From JAGWRI01 sp963728785 (GTDB taxonomy: Bacteria > Gemmatimonadota > Gemmatimonadetes > Gemmatimonadales > Gemmatimonadaceae): a stretch of DNA of 64,000 nucleotides. The DNA lies in contig CAVSKV010000004.1 of NCBI GenBank assembly GCA_963728785.1, positions 744,001 to 808,000 on the forward strand, given 5' to 3'. Below are positions 32,778 through 41,524 of this stretch, piece by piece (position 1 is the first letter of the stretch; each line of letters starts with the position of its first letter). The notes under the pieces are model-generated. The model was not told the DNA's origin. It ran no database searches and saw nothing but the letters and a program-made list of their open reading frames with translations. A program made the position numbers and the translations under genes.

Positions 32778-33239
32778 CTACCCGTTGCGCTCGACGCGGA
32801 GCCGCGAGACCACGTGGTCCACGCCCGGTACGCCCCCGGCGACGGTGGCAGCGTAGGCGAGCTCGCGGTCGGTGTCCACCCATCCGCTCAGGGCCACCGC
32901 GGCGCCCGGTTGCGCTTCGATCTCGATGGCGCGGCTGGCCAGGACGGGGTCGTTGGCGAACGCCTCGAGGACCCGCTCGCCCAGCGTGTCGTCGCATTCC
33001 TCGTCGTTCCAGTCGTTCCCGATCTCCTCGCCGGCCTCCGGATCGTCGGCGTCGAAGCCGGGTGCGAGGCCCGCCGGGGCGGGCGCTCGCCGTGACGGTC
33101 GCATCGCAAGCCCCGACGCGCCGCCGAGCGTCTGCGCGAGCACGAGCCCCACCGCCACCCCCAGTACACTGCCCACGATAATGCTCGCGACTTGCGACGC
33201 GACGTCGGAGCGATCGTGTTGTTCGGACGGTTTCGACAT
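32778..33239 (-). CDS. Membrane-anchored BON-domain protein
   Basis: The product has 153 residues from the ATG at 33239; the upstream 15 codons lack character. A membrane helix lies at about 18-40 (IIVGSVLGVAVGLVLAQTLGG). A Pro/Ala and acidic linker follows (DADDPEAGEEIGNDWNDEE). The C-terminal 70 residues form a BON-like domain: VLEAFANDPVLASRAIEIEA, VALSGWVDTDRELAYAATVA and GVDHVVSRLRVE. BON domains bind phospholipid or stabilise envelope proteins. It lies upstream of valS on the same strand, but the 171-base gap argues for separate expression. Confidence 0.68.
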   Translation of the reverse strand: MSKPSEQHDRSDVASQVASIIVGSVLGVAVGLVLAQTLGGASGLAMRPSRRAPAPAGLAPGFDADDPEAGEEIGNDWNDEECDDTLGERVLEAFANDPVLASRAIEIEAQPGAAVALSGWVDTDRELAYAATVAGGVPGVDHVVSRLRVERNG

Positions 33240-33335
33240 GCGGCGGTGCCCGTGGCGGAGGGTGCCATGGAACGATAACTTCAAACCAGGCGTTGAGCGA
33301 CTTTCCGGCGTCCGAAATCCTCCGGTGGCACGTCC

Positions 33336-33491
33336 ATGCGCGTCTCCCGACTACAAGAGCAGGAAGAGAGCGTCGAGTCCGAGCCGTTGCCCGTCTCGCG
33401 CATCGTCATATGGGCGGTCGTCGGACTGGTGATTCTGGCCGGGCTCGCGCTGTACTTCGGGTACGAGCGCGTCATGGCGCCGCTTCTCTAA
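33336..33491 (+). CDS. Small single-pass membrane protein (51 residues)
   Basis: The ATG at 33336 opens a 51-residue frame ending in TAA, 14 bases before thrS. Residues 1-20 are charged and hydrophilic (MRVSRLQEQEESVESEPLPV). Residues 23-42 form one membrane helix (IVIWAVVGLVILAGLALYF), followed by GYERVMAPLL. The charge pattern and codon use look real: third positions are mostly G or C. A Shine-Dalgarno is weak (GGTGG). Function unknown; closeness to thrS suggests a shared transcript. It could be a regulator or an uncharacterised stress miniprotein. Confidence 0.55.
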   Translation: MRVSRLQEQEESVESEPLPVSRIVIWAVVGLVILAGLALYFGYERVMAPLL

Positions 33492-33505
33492 ACACGTATC
33501 GAACG

Positions 33506-35443
33506 ATGATCGATCGGCCTTCGGACATGCTGACGCTCACGCTGCCCGACGGCGCGACCCGCGAAGTCGCGCGGGGCACGCTCCCCGGCGAGGTGGTGAA
33601 GTCCATCGGCGAACGCCTGTACCAGGCGGCGGTCGCCGTGGAAGTCAACGGCAAGGTGCAGGACCTGATGACGCCGCTGCGCGACGGGGGCACGTTCCGC
33701 GTGCTCACGTCGCGCGACGCCAGGGCCCTCGACGTGCTGCGCCACTCGACGGCGCACCTGCTGGCCACGGCCGTACGGCGCGTCCGCCCCGACGCGAAGA
33801 TAGGCTTCGGCCCCTCCATCGAGGACGGCTTCTACTACGACTTCGAAGTGGACCACCCGTTCACCACCGAGGACCTGGCGCGCTTCGAACAGGAGATGGC
33901 CAAGGTGGCGAAGGAGAAGCTGCCGTTCGTGCGCGCCGAAGTGTCGCGGAACGAGGCCCGGCAGGTGTTCGCCGACGATCCGCTCAAGCTGGAGCGGCTG
34001 GGCGAACTCGGTGACGACGAGGTGATCTCGACTTACACCGACGGTCCGTTCGTGGATCTCTGTCGTGGGCCGCACGTGCCCGATACCTCGTACCTCAAGC
34101 ACTTCAAGCTTCTGCACACGGCGGGGGCCTACTGGCGCGGCGACGAGCACCGCCAGATGCTGCAGCGCATCTACGGCACCGCGTGGTTCAAGAAGGAAGA
34201 TCTCGACGCGTATCTGCATCGGATCGAGGAGGCCAAGCGCCGTGACCACCGGCTGCTCGGCAAGCAGCTGGACCTGTTCATGTTCCACCAGTTCAGCCCC
34301 GGCGCCGCATTCTGGACCGAGCGCGGCACCACGGTCTACAATGCGCTGGTGGAGTACGTGCGCGAGTTGCAGCGGGAGAAGTTCCAGGAAGTGCGCACGC
34401 CGCTGCTGTACAACAAGGGGCTGTGGGAGATCTCCGGCCACTGGGGCAAGTACCGCGAGAACATGTTCCTGGTTCTCGACAACGAGACCCAGGAGCACGA
34501 CGTCTCGCTCAAGCCCATGAACTGCCCCTCGCACTATCTGCTGTACCTGGCCAAGAAGCACTCGTACCGCGAGCTGCCCCTGCGCCTGGCGACGTTCGAC
34601 GTGCTCCACCGCAATGAGGTGACGGGCGCCCTCTCCGGCCTCACCCGCGTGCGCCAGTTCCAGCAGGACGATTGCCACATCTTCCTCACCGAAGACCAGA
34701 TCGCCGACGAAGTGCGCTTCGTGGCCGGCCTCATTCTGGACTACTACAAGACGTTCGGTCTGACGGCGACGGTGCGCTTCGCGACGCGTCCCGAAGCCCG
34801 CATCGGCGACGACGCAGTCTGGGATCGCGCCGAAGGCGCGTTACGCTCGGCGCTCGAAGTCACCGGGATCCCGTACGAACTGAAGCCCGGCGACGGCGCG
34901 TTCTACGGGCCCAAGATCGACTTCGACGTGACGGACTCGCTGGGCCGCCTCTGGCAATTGGGCACCATTCAGCTCGACTACAACGCGCCGGAACGGTTCG
35001 ACCTCGAATACGTGGGCGAGGACAACACGATGCACCGGCCGGTGGTGATCCACCGGGCGGTGAGCGGCAGCTTCGAACGGTTCATCGCCATCCTCATCGA
35101 GCACTTCGCCGGCGCCTTCCCGGTGTGGCTGGCCCCGGAGCAGGTGCGCGTACTGCCGATCACGGACGAGGTGGCTGACGTGGCCCGGAAGATCGTGCGC
35201 CGGATGCTCGACGCGGGTATCCGGGCCCACCTCGACGACCGCAAGGAGACGCTGAACTACCGCATTCGCGACGGCGAAATGCTGAAGGTGCCGTACATGG
35301 CGGTGGTCGGAAAGCGTGAGGCGGAGGGCGACACCGTGGCGGTGCGGGTGAGAGGGGAGGGGAAGAAGCAGGAGGTGGTCGGGGTCGGGGAGTTCATCGA
35401 ACGGGTACGGAGCGAAGATAAGGGGCGGAAACTGCTCCCTTGA
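33506..35443 (+). CDS. thrS: Threonine-tRNA ligase
   Basis: The product has 645 residues. It charges tRNA(Thr). Order of domains: TGS (residues about 8-70, LTLPDGATREVARGTLP), editing domain with HSTAHLLATAV and YTDGPFVDLCRGPHVP, class II catalytic core with NCPSH (motif with zinc Cys), RVRQFQQDDCHIF, and GPKIDFDV, then the anticodon-binding domain with VRVLPITDEVADVARKIV. The start at 33506 is preceded by weak sequence; ATG at 33527 is the alternative and would begin at the TGS strand. The upstream open frame lies over the small membrane protein gene and is not coding. Confidence 0.97.
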   Translation: MIDRPSDMLTLTLPDGATREVARGTLPGEVVKSIGERLYQAAVAVEVNGKVQDLMTPLRDGGTFRVLTSRDARALDVLRHSTAHLLATAVRRVRPDAKIGFGPSIEDGFYYDFEVDHPFTTEDLARFEQEMAKVAKEKLPFVRAEVSRNEARQVFADDPLKLERLGELGDDEVISTYTDGPFVDLCRGPHVPDTSYLKHFKLLHTAGAYWRGDEHRQMLQRIYGTAWFKKEDLDAYLHRIEEAKRRDHRLLGKQLDLFMFHQFSPGAAFWTERGTTVYNALVEYVRELQREKFQEVRTPLLYNKGLWEISGHWGKYRENMFLVLDNETQEHDVSLKPMNCPSHYLLYLAKKHSYRELPLRLATFDVLHRNEVTGALSGLTRVRQFQQDDCHIFLTEDQIADEVRFVAGLILDYYKTFGLTATVRFATRPEARIGDDAVWDRAEGALRSALEVTGIPYELKPGDGAFYGPKIDFDVTDSLGRLWQLGTIQLDYNAPERFDLEYVGEDNTMHRPVVIHRAVSGSFERFIAILIEHFAGAFPVWLAPEQVRVLPITDEVADVARKIVRRMLDAGIRAHLDDRKETLNYRIRDGEMLKVPYMAVVGKREAEGDTVAVRVRGEGKKQEVVGVGEFIERVRSEDKGRKLLP

Positions 35444-35449
35444 ACGGCT

Positions 35450-35750
35450 GAACGGCGCAGGGCTGAAACCACGCAGGGCCGTAACGACGCAAACCCGAAA
35501 CCACGCACGGCCGAAACGGCGCAGGCCCGAACGGGCGGGGAATTAGGAGTGCGCCGGCGGCGCTAGAACCACGGATCGGGTGAAGAAGCGGCCACGCCGC
35601 TTCCATCCATTCGCTGTTTCAAGTCTTCCTTGCGTTCGAAGTTTCGGCCCTGCGCTTTTCCCGTCCTGCGCCCGTTCGGCCCCGCGTTTCACCGGTCTTG
35701 CGTAGGTTCGGCCCTGCGCCGTATGCCGTTGCGTAGTTTCTCAGTTTACG
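35450..35750. repeat. Inverted array of degenerate 16-nt repeats after thrS
   Basis: Left arm: five contiguous units at 35450-35464, 35465-35480, 35481-35496, 35497-35512 and 35513-35528 follow a consensus GAAACSRCGCAGGSCC (first unit 15 nt). Right arm, about 35629-35750: six or seven units with the same consensus, but on the minus strand (for example GGAAAAGCGCAGGGCC and GAACGGGCGCAGGACG). The 90-base centre holds a 7-bp stem at 35585-35603. The units touch one another without spacers, so this is not CRISPR. The 337-base gap between thrS and the thiolase gene contains this array and no gene. Confidence 0.75.
35585..35603. terminator. Hairpin at the centre of the repeat array
   Basis: GAAGCGG, loop CCACG, CCGCTTC: a perfect 7-bp stem followed by a mildly T-rich stretch. 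It may end thrS transcription. Confidence 0.4.
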
Positions 35751-35780
35751 CCCCTTCTTCCGGGCGATACCTTTCACTCC

Positions 35781-36989
35781 ATGCCAGACCCCAAAACGAC
35801 TCCCGTCATCGTCTCGGCCGCTCGCACCCCCATCGGCAAGTTTCTCGGCGGCCTTTCCACCCTCTCCGCTCCCGACCTCGGCGCCGTGGCCATCAGGGCC
35901 GCGCTCCAGCGCTCGGGCGTCCCGGCTTCCGACGTCCAGGAAGTCATCATGGGCAACGTCATTCAGGGCGGCGTGGGGCAGGCCCCCGCGCGCCAGGCCC
36001 AGCTCAAAGCCGGCATCCCGGCGGGCGTCTCGGCGCTCACCGTGAACAAGGTGTGCGGCTCGGGGCTCAAGGCCGTGATGCTCGCCGCCCAGGCCATCAA
36101 GGCCGGCGACCGCGAAGTGGTCGTGGCTGGCGGCCAGGAATCGATGTCCAACGCCCCCTACTACGTATATGGTATGCGGAGCGGCGTGAAGCTGGGCGAC
36201 CAGGCCCTGGTGGACGGGATGATTCGCGACGGGCTCTGGTGCGCCGCGTGCGACGTCCACATGGGCGGCCATGCCGAGTACACCGCGCGCAAGGCCAAGA
36301 TCACCCGCCAGATGCAGGACGAGTTCGCCGCGAACTCGCACCGCAAGGCCGTGGCGGCCATGGAGGCTGGGCGATTCAAGCCCGAGATCGCGCCGGTGGA
36401 AGTCCCGGGCCGCAAAGGGCCCACCATCGTCGATACCGATGAGAGTCCGCGCAAGGACACCACCAATGAGTCGCTCGGCAAGCTGCGCCCCGCCTTCGGC
36501 GGCGCAGGGAGCAAGGCCGACGAGCTGAGCGTCACCGCCGGTAACGCGTCGAGCCTCAACGATGGCGGCGCGGCGCTCGTGGTGACCTCCGAGGCCTACG
36601 CGAATGCGCATGGCTTGAAGATCATGGCGCGCATCTCGGCCTACGCCACGGGCGCCGTGGAGCCGCAGGAGCTGTTCTTCGCCCCGATTCTCGCCGTGCA
36701 GAACCTGATGAAGAAAAGCGGAACGAAGATCGGCGATTACGACTTGATCGAAGCCAACGAGGCGTTCGCCTCGCAGGCGCTGGCCAACGGGGCCGGGCTC
36801 GGATGGGATTGGAATCGCGTCAACGTGAACGGCGGCGCCATCGCTCTCGGCCATCCGATCGGGGCCAGCGGCGCACGCGTGCTCACGACGCTCCTCTATG
36901 CCATGCAGGATCGCGGAGTCCACACGGGACTTGCCACGCTCTGTCTGGGCGGCGGCGACGCCGTGGCCCTCAGCGTCACCCGGGACTGA
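35781..36989 (+). CDS. Acetyl-CoA C-acetyltransferase (thiolase)
   Basis: The product has 402 residues. Condenses two acetyl-CoA or cleaves acetoacetyl-CoA. The nucleophilic Cys is in NKVCGSGLKAV (near residue 94), the His base is in GGAIALGHPIGASGAR, and the second Cys in TLCLGGGDAVALSV. N-terminal VIVSAARTPIGKFLGGL is typical. Family assignment is firm; biosynthetic or degradative direction is not settled. The next genes include a 3-hydroxybutyryl-CoA dehydrogenase and an acyl-CoA dehydrogenase, so short acyl-CoA turnover is likely. The bioY start overlaps the stop codon (TGATG). Confidence 0.93.
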   Translation: MPDPKTTPVIVSAARTPIGKFLGGLSTLSAPDLGAVAIRAALQRSGVPASDVQEVIMGNVIQGGVGQAPARQAQLKAGIPAGVSALTVNKVCGSGLKAVMLAAQAIKAGDREVVVAGGQESMSNAPYYVYGMRSGVKLGDQALVDGMIRDGLWCAACDVHMGGHAEYTARKAKITRQMQDEFAANSHRKAVAAMEAGRFKPEIAPVEVPGRKGPTIVDTDESPRKDTTNESLGKLRPAFGGAGSKADELSVTAGNASSLNDGGAALVVTSEAYANAHGLKIMARISAYATGAVEPQELFFAPILAVQNLMKKSGTKIGDYDLIEANEAFASQALANGAGLGWDWNRVNVNGGAIALGHPIGASGARVLTTLLYAMQDRGVHTGLATLCLGGGDAVALSVTRD

Positions 36990-37540
36990 TGACCATGAAG
37001 ACCTACGCGCTCATCGAAGACCGCAGGCTCACCCTCCTCGGCGTAGCCGGCTTTGCCGCGGCCCTGGCTGCCGCATCCCAGGTGGCCATTCCGCTGCCCC
37101 ATACTCCGGTGCCCCTCACCCTGCAGCCCCTGCTCGTGGTGCTGTCGGGCATGATGCTCGGCCCAGCGTACGGTGCGGCGAGCATGGCGGTTTATCTCGC
37201 CGCCGGCGCGATCGGCCTGCCGGTGTTCGCCCCCATGGGTGCGCCCGGCATGATGCGATTTGTCGGCCCAACGGGCGGATACCTGCTGGCCTACCCGGTG
37301 GCCGCCTATGTGGCGGGTGTGCTGGCGCTTCGCGCGCGGGCCTTCGGCGGTCGAGCGCTCGCCGCCGGGGCCGGTATGCTCATGCTGTACGTGGGCGGAC
37401 TCGCCCAGTTGGCCTTGCTCACAGGCAGCGTGACCCGTGCTGCGGTGCTCGGCGTGGCGCCGTTCGTGGCGTTCGACGCCGCCAAGGCGCTCGTGGCGGC
37501 TGCCGTGACGCGGTCGCCGGCGCCCGATCGGGCGGATTGA
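36989..37540 (+). CDS. bioY: Biotin transporter BioY
   Basis: The product has 183 residues. It is the substrate-binding membrane part of biotin uptake, a small six-helix protein. Signature parts are VAIPLPHTPVPLTLQPLLVV near residues 30-50, YGAASMAVYLAAGAIGLPVF, and the helix after GPTGGYLLAYPVAAYVAG. No bioM or bioN energising genes follow, so it may work alone or share a housekeeping ECF module. The start at 36989 overlaps the thiolase stop; ATG at 36995 is equally possible. Biotin is a cofactor of acyl-CoA carboxylases, which suits the neighbours. Confidence 0.9.
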   Translation: MTMKTYALIEDRRLTLLGVAGFAAALAAASQVAIPLPHTPVPLTLQPLLVVLSGMMLGPAYGAASMAVYLAAGAIGLPVFAPMGAPGMMRFVGPTGGYLLAYPVAAYVAGVLALRARAFGGRALAAGAGMLMLYVGGLAQLALLTGSVTRAAVLGVAPFVAFDAAKALVAAAVTRSPAPDRAD

Positions 37541-38400
37541 GCCGCTCCCGATTTCTCTACGCGCCCACGGGGGCGCTCCGGGCCCCATGGCGCATCGCGA
37601 TCTTCGTTGCGGTGACGCTCGTGGCGTGGGGAATCGCCGCCACGTTGGTGGCCCCGTCGTTGACGACGGTCACGGCGCGCGCCGGGCTGCCCGGCACGGT
37701 GGGCAGCGATGTTGGCGTGATCGGCCTGTTGTGCGGCCATCTGGTGTCGCTGCGCTGGGTGGACAAGCGGCCCTGGTCGGCGGTGTGGCTGGGCCGGAAC
37801 GCGGCCCGCCCTGCCGCCTGGATCGAAGGGTGGGGGCTGGGCGCGCTGGCCATCGGGCTTCCCTGCCTGGCACTCGTGGCGGTGGGGGCGCTCCACTTCG
37901 CGCCCGCCGCTCCGGGTTCGTGGATCGACGCCGCGTTGCGGCTCACCTGGTTCCTGCTGCCCGCGGCGCTATTGGAAGAACTGCTCACCCGCGGGTACGT
38001 GTTCGCTGTCCTGACCGAGTCGGCGGGGTGGCCGGTGGCGCTGAGCGTGACGAGCCTGGTGTTCGGCCTGCTCCACTTGCCGAACAACGGCTCCACCGTG
38101 GAGTCCATCACCATGGTGACGCTCGCCGGCGTGCTGCTGGGGGCGGTGATATTGGCCACGGGCAGCCTCTATGCCGCGTGGATGGCGCACTTTGCGTGGA
38201 ATTGGGTGATGGCCGTCCCCTTCCATTCGCCGGTGAGCGGATTTCCGCTCGCCACGCCAAATTACCAGTTGCTCGACGCGGGACCGCGGTGGCTCACCGG
38301 CGGCGCGTGGGGGCCCGAAGGGGGCCTCGCCGCCGCGGTGGGCATGATGGCGGCACTCACGTATCTCTATGCGCGGCGCGGTCGTCGCGAGGAGGCATAG
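37537..38400 (+). CDS. CPBP-family intramembrane metalloprotease
   Basis: The product has 287 residues from a TTG that shares four bases (TTGA) with the bioY stop; no ATG fits. There are about eight membrane helices. CPBP motifs: EELLTRGY (Glu-Glu-x-x-x-Arg) near residue 147, VFGLLHLPN with the first His, and the third motif with HFAWNW. These match type II CAAX prenyl protease/bacteriocin-processing family. Substrate unknown. A 24-residue soluble tail contains Arg/Glu. It is translationally coupled to bioY, and the next gene begins one base after its stop. Confidence 0.82.
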   Translation: MSRSRFLYAPTGALRAPWRIAIFVAVTLVAWGIAATLVAPSLTTVTARAGLPGTVGSDVGVIGLLCGHLVSLRWVDKRPWSAVWLGRNAARPAAWIEGWGLGALAIGLPCLALVAVGALHFAPAAPGSWIDAALRLTWFLLPAALLEELLTRGYVFAVLTESAGWPVALSVTSLVFGLLHLPNNGSTVESITMVTLAGVLLGAVILATGSLYAAWMAHFAWNWVMAVPFHSPVSGFPLATPNYQLLDAGPRWLTGGAWGPEGGLAAAVGMMAALTYLYARRGRREEA

Positions 38401-38401
38401 C

Positions 38402-39247
38402 ATGACGGATCGGATTGCGGTGCTCGGTGCCGGCCAGATGGGCAACGGCATCGCCCACGTGTTCGCCCAGGCGGGGTACCCGGTGGTGATGATCGACATC
38501 TCCGCGGCGGCCCGGGCCAAAGGGCGTGAAACGATCACCAGGAATCTCGACCGGCAAATCAAGAAGGGCGCCCTCCAGGCCGCCGACAAGGACGCCATCC
38601 TTGCCCGCATCACCGACCGCGACACGTTGGACGCCGTGTCCGGCGCGTCGCTCGTCATCGAGGCGGTGACCGAGAACCGCGAACTCAAGGCCAGGATCTT
38701 CGGCGAACTCGACGCCAAGGCCGACGCCGGCGCGATCCTCGCCACCAACACGAGTTCCATCTCGATCACTGAGATTGCCGGGCGCACCAGTCGCCCCGAC
38801 GCGGTGATTGGCATGCACTTCATGAACCCCGTGCCCGTGATGCATCTGGTGGAGATCATTCGCGGACTGGCCACCAGCGACGCGACGACGGCCAAGGTGG
38901 TGGACCTCGCAAACGCCGTCGGCAAGACGCCGGTCCAGGCCGCCGACTACCCGGGGTTCATCGCCAACCGCATTCTCATGCCGATGATCAACGAGGCGGT
39001 GTACTGCCTGATGGAAGGCGTGGGAACCGCCGAAGCGATCGATACCGTGATGAAACTGGGCATGAACCACCCCATGGGGCCGCTCACCTTGGCTGACTTC
39101 ATCGGGCTCGACACCTGCCTGGCTATTCTTGAAGTATTATATTCCGGACTCGGCGACCCCAAGTACCGGCCCTGCCCGCTCCTCCGCAAGCACGTGGCCG
39201 CGGGATGGCTGGGGCGGAAGTCGGGACGCGGCTTCTACCAGTACTGA
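38402..39247 (+). CDS. 3-hydroxybutyryl-CoA dehydrogenase
   Basis: The product has 281 residues. Oxidises or reduces 3-hydroxybutyryl-CoA with NAD(P). The N-terminal Rossmann motif is VLGAGQMGNGIAHVFAQAG (residues 6-24); the catalytic part is VIGMHFMNPVPVMHLVEII with His and Glu; the C-terminal helical domain starts DYPGFIANRILMPMINEA and includes LADFIGLDTCLAIL. Full length. It follows the CPBP gene by one base and is 4 bases from the acyl-CoA dehydrogenase gene. With the thiolase this gives the pair for acetoacetyl-CoA/3-hydroxybutyryl-CoA interchange. Confidence 0.93.
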   Translation: MTDRIAVLGAGQMGNGIAHVFAQAGYPVVMIDISAAARAKGRETITRNLDRQIKKGALQAADKDAILARITDRDTLDAVSGASLVIEAVTENRELKARIFGELDAKADAGAILATNTSSISITEIAGRTSRPDAVIGMHFMNPVPVMHLVEIIRGLATSDATTAKVVDLANAVGKTPVQAADYPGFIANRILMPMINEAVYCLMEGVGTAEAIDTVMKLGMNHPMGPLTLADFIGLDTCLAILEVLYSGLGDPKYRPCPLLRKHVAAGWLGRKSGRGFYQY

Positions 39248-39251
39248 CCGA

Positions 39252-40430
39252 ATGGCCTGGGCGCTCACCCCCCTCAGCGAAGAGCAGCAGGCCATCCAGG
39301 AGATGGCGCGCGACTTCGCCGTGGCGGAGATCGCGCCGCACAGCGCGGCGTGGGACCGCGACGCCTATTTCGAGCCGGCGCTCGTGCCCAGGATGGGCGC
39401 CCTGGGCTTTCTCGGCATGATGATTCCCGACGGGTACGACGGCCAGGGGCTCGACACGCTCACCTACCTGCTGGCGCTGGAGGAGATCGCCACGGTGGAC
39501 GCATCGGTGGCGGTGATGATGAGCGTGCACAACTCGCTGCCCACGCAGATGCTCCTGCGCTGGGGCAGTGAGGACCAGAAGGAGCGGTACCTGAAACCGA
39601 TGGCGCGCGGCGAGATGCTGGGCGCCTTCGCGCTGTCGGAACCCGACGCCGGCTCCGATGCGGCCTCGCTCCGCACGCAGGCCGAGCGCGATGGCGACCA
39701 CTGGGTGCTCAACGGCACCAAGGCATGGGTCTCGAGCGGGACCAAGAGCGACGTGGTGCTCGTGATGGCCCGCACCGATCACCCGGGCGACCGCCGCGGG
39801 GCGCGCGGCATCGGCACGTTCATCGTCACCCCCGACATGCCGGGCTTCAGGGTGGGCCGCAAGGAGGACAAGATGGGGTTGCGCGCCTCCCCCACCGTCC
39901 AGCTCCTGTTCGACAACCTGCGCGTACCGGCAGCAAACCTGGTGGGCGAGCCGGGCAGGGGCTTCATCTACGCCATGCAGTCGCTCGACAACGGGCGCCT
40001 GGGCATCGCCGCCCAGGCGGTAGGGATCGCCCGCGCAGCGCTCGAGCACTCGGCGGCGTATGCTGCCGAGCGGCGGCAGTTCGGCAAGCCGATCAAGGAA
40101 TTCCAGGCCGTCCAGTTCAAGCTGGCCGACATGGCGACCCGGGTGTCGGCGTCGCGGGCTCTCCTCCACGCCGCGGCCACGGCCAAGGATCGGGGGGCCC
40201 ACGTGACACAGTTCTGTTCTATGGCCAAGTTGATGGCCAGCGAGTCCGCCATGTGGGTGACCACCCAGGCGGTGCAGATCTTCGGCGGGTACGGGTACGT
40301 GAAGGGCAATCCCGTCGAACGGTTGTTCCGCGACGCGAAGGTGACCGAGATCTACGAGGGTACCTCGGAGATCCAGCGCATCGTGATCGCACGTGAGTTG
40401 TATTCCCACCTTGGTCCCACTTCCCTCTGA
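39252..40430 (+). CDS. Acyl-CoA dehydrogenase
   Basis: The product has 392 residues. FAD enzyme that introduces a double bond into short or branched acyl-CoA. Signature parts: AFALSEPDAGSDAASLRTQA, KAWVSSG, then the C-terminal helical domain with RRQFGKPIKEFQAVQFKLAD and QIFGGYGYVKGNPVERLFRD followed by YEGTSEIQRIVIAREL. Glu in YEGTSEI is the catalytic base of the short-chain type. The following gene is leucine dehydrogenase, which makes isovaleryl-, 2-methylbutyryl- or isobutyryl-CoA precursors likely, but specificity is inference. Confidence 0.92.
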   Translation: MAWALTPLSEEQQAIQEMARDFAVAEIAPHSAAWDRDAYFEPALVPRMGALGFLGMMIPDGYDGQGLDTLTYLLALEEIATVDASVAVMMSVHNSLPTQMLLRWGSEDQKERYLKPMARGEMLGAFALSEPDAGSDAASLRTQAERDGDHWVLNGTKAWVSSGTKSDVVLVMARTDHPGDRRGARGIGTFIVTPDMPGFRVGRKEDKMGLRASPTVQLLFDNLRVPAANLVGEPGRGFIYAMQSLDNGRLGIAAQAVGIARAALEHSAAYAAERRQFGKPIKEFQAVQFKLADMATRVSASRALLHAAATAKDRGAHVTQFCSMAKLMASESAMWVTTQAVQIFGGYGYVKGNPVERLFRDAKVTEIYEGTSEIQRIVIARELYSHLGPTSL

Positions 40431-40444
40431 TTTCGAGCCAGCCA

Positions 40445-41518
40445 ATGAAACTCTTCGACACCATCGCCGGCATGGGCCACGAACAGCTCGTGCTCTGCCA
40501 GGACACTGCCACGGGATACCGCGGCATCATCGCCATTCACAGCACGACCCTCGGGCCGGCGCTCGGTGGCACGCGGTTCTGGAGCTACGCATCCGACGAA
40601 GACGCCATCGTGGACGCGCTGCGCCTGGCGCGCGGCATGACGTACAAGAACGCCGTGGCCGGGCTCAATCTGGGTGGCGGCAAGTCGGTGATCATCGGCG
40701 ACAACAAGATGGCCAACCGCGAGATGCTGTTCCGCGCCCACGGCCGGTTCGTGGAATCGCTGGGCGGGCGCTACATCACCGCGGAGGACGTCGGCACGAG
40801 CACCGCCGACATGGACTTCGTGCACATGGAGACCGACTACGTGACCGGGCTCGCCGGCCGGTCCGGCGATCCGAGTCCGGTGACGGCCCACGGCGTGTTC
40901 CGCTCCATCCAGGCGGCGGCCAAGGAGAAGTGGGGGGCCGATGACCTCGGGGGCAAGACGGTGGCGGTCCAAGGGTGCGGCCACGTGGGCTACTACGTAT
41001 CCAAGGAGCTGCACGAGGCGAGGGCCAAGCTCATCGTCACGGATATCGACCCCGAGCGTGTGAAGCGTGTGGTCAGCGAGTTCGGCGCCCGCGCCGTGGG
41101 TCTCGACGAGATCTACGCGGCCCGGGCCGACATCTTCGCCCCCTGCGCGCTGGGCGCTGTCATCAACGACAAGACGATCCCCCAGCTCAAGGTGGAGATC
41201 GTGGCCGGTGCCGCCAACAATCAGCTGCTCGAGGAAGAGAAGCACGGGACGGCGCTGGAGAAGAAGGGCATTCTGTACGCGCCCGACTACGTGGCCAACG
41301 CCGGCGGCGTGATCAACGTGTACAGCGAACTGGCGGGCTGGACTCCCGAGCGCGCGTTCCGCAAGGCCGACGAGATCTACGACACCGTGCTGCGCGTATT
41401 CCACATCGCGAAGCACGACAAGGTGCCGACGTACGAGGCCGCCGACCGGCTGGCCGAGATGCGCATCCGGGCGGTGGGCGCGATGATTCGCACCTGGCCC
41501 CAGTGGCCCAATAAGTAA
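40445..41518 (+). CDS. Leucine dehydrogenase (Leu/Phe/Val family)
   Basis: The product has 357 residues. Reversible NAD-dependent deamination of branched-chain amino acids. N-terminal substrate domain: LGPALGGTRFW, DALRLARGMTYKNAVAGLNLGGGKSVI with the active-site Lys, and TAEDVGTSTADMD. C-terminal Rossmann domain: VAVQGCGHVGYYVSKEL, then VAGAANNQL and YVANAGGVINVYSEL. A 14-base gap separates it from the acyl-CoA dehydrogenase gene. It would supply 2-oxo acids for branched acyl-CoA synthesis or catabolism. Confidence 0.93.
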   Translation: MKLFDTIAGMGHEQLVLCQDTATGYRGIIAIHSTTLGPALGGTRFWSYASDEDAIVDALRLARGMTYKNAVAGLNLGGGKSVIIGDNKMANREMLFRAHGRFVESLGGRYITAEDVGTSTADMDFVHMETDYVTGLAGRSGDPSPVTAHGVFRSIQAAAKEKWGADDLGGKTVAVQGCGHVGYYVSKELHEARAKLIVTDIDPERVKRVVSEFGARAVGLDEIYAARADIFAPCALGAVINDKTIPQLKVEIVAGAANNQLLEEEKHGTALEKKGILYAPDYVANAGGVINVYSELAGWTPERAFRKADEIYDTVLRVFHIAKHDKVPTYEAADRLAEMRIRAVGAMIRTWPQWPNK

Positions 41519-41524
41519 CTACTA

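Noticed and set aside
35450..35528. CRISPR array
   Set aside because: Units are 15-16 nt, degenerate and contiguous, with no unique spacers; no cas genes.
36995..36997. Alternative bioY start
   Set aside because: The earlier ATG at 36989 overlaps the thiolase stop as TGATG, the usual coupling in this window; both remain possible.
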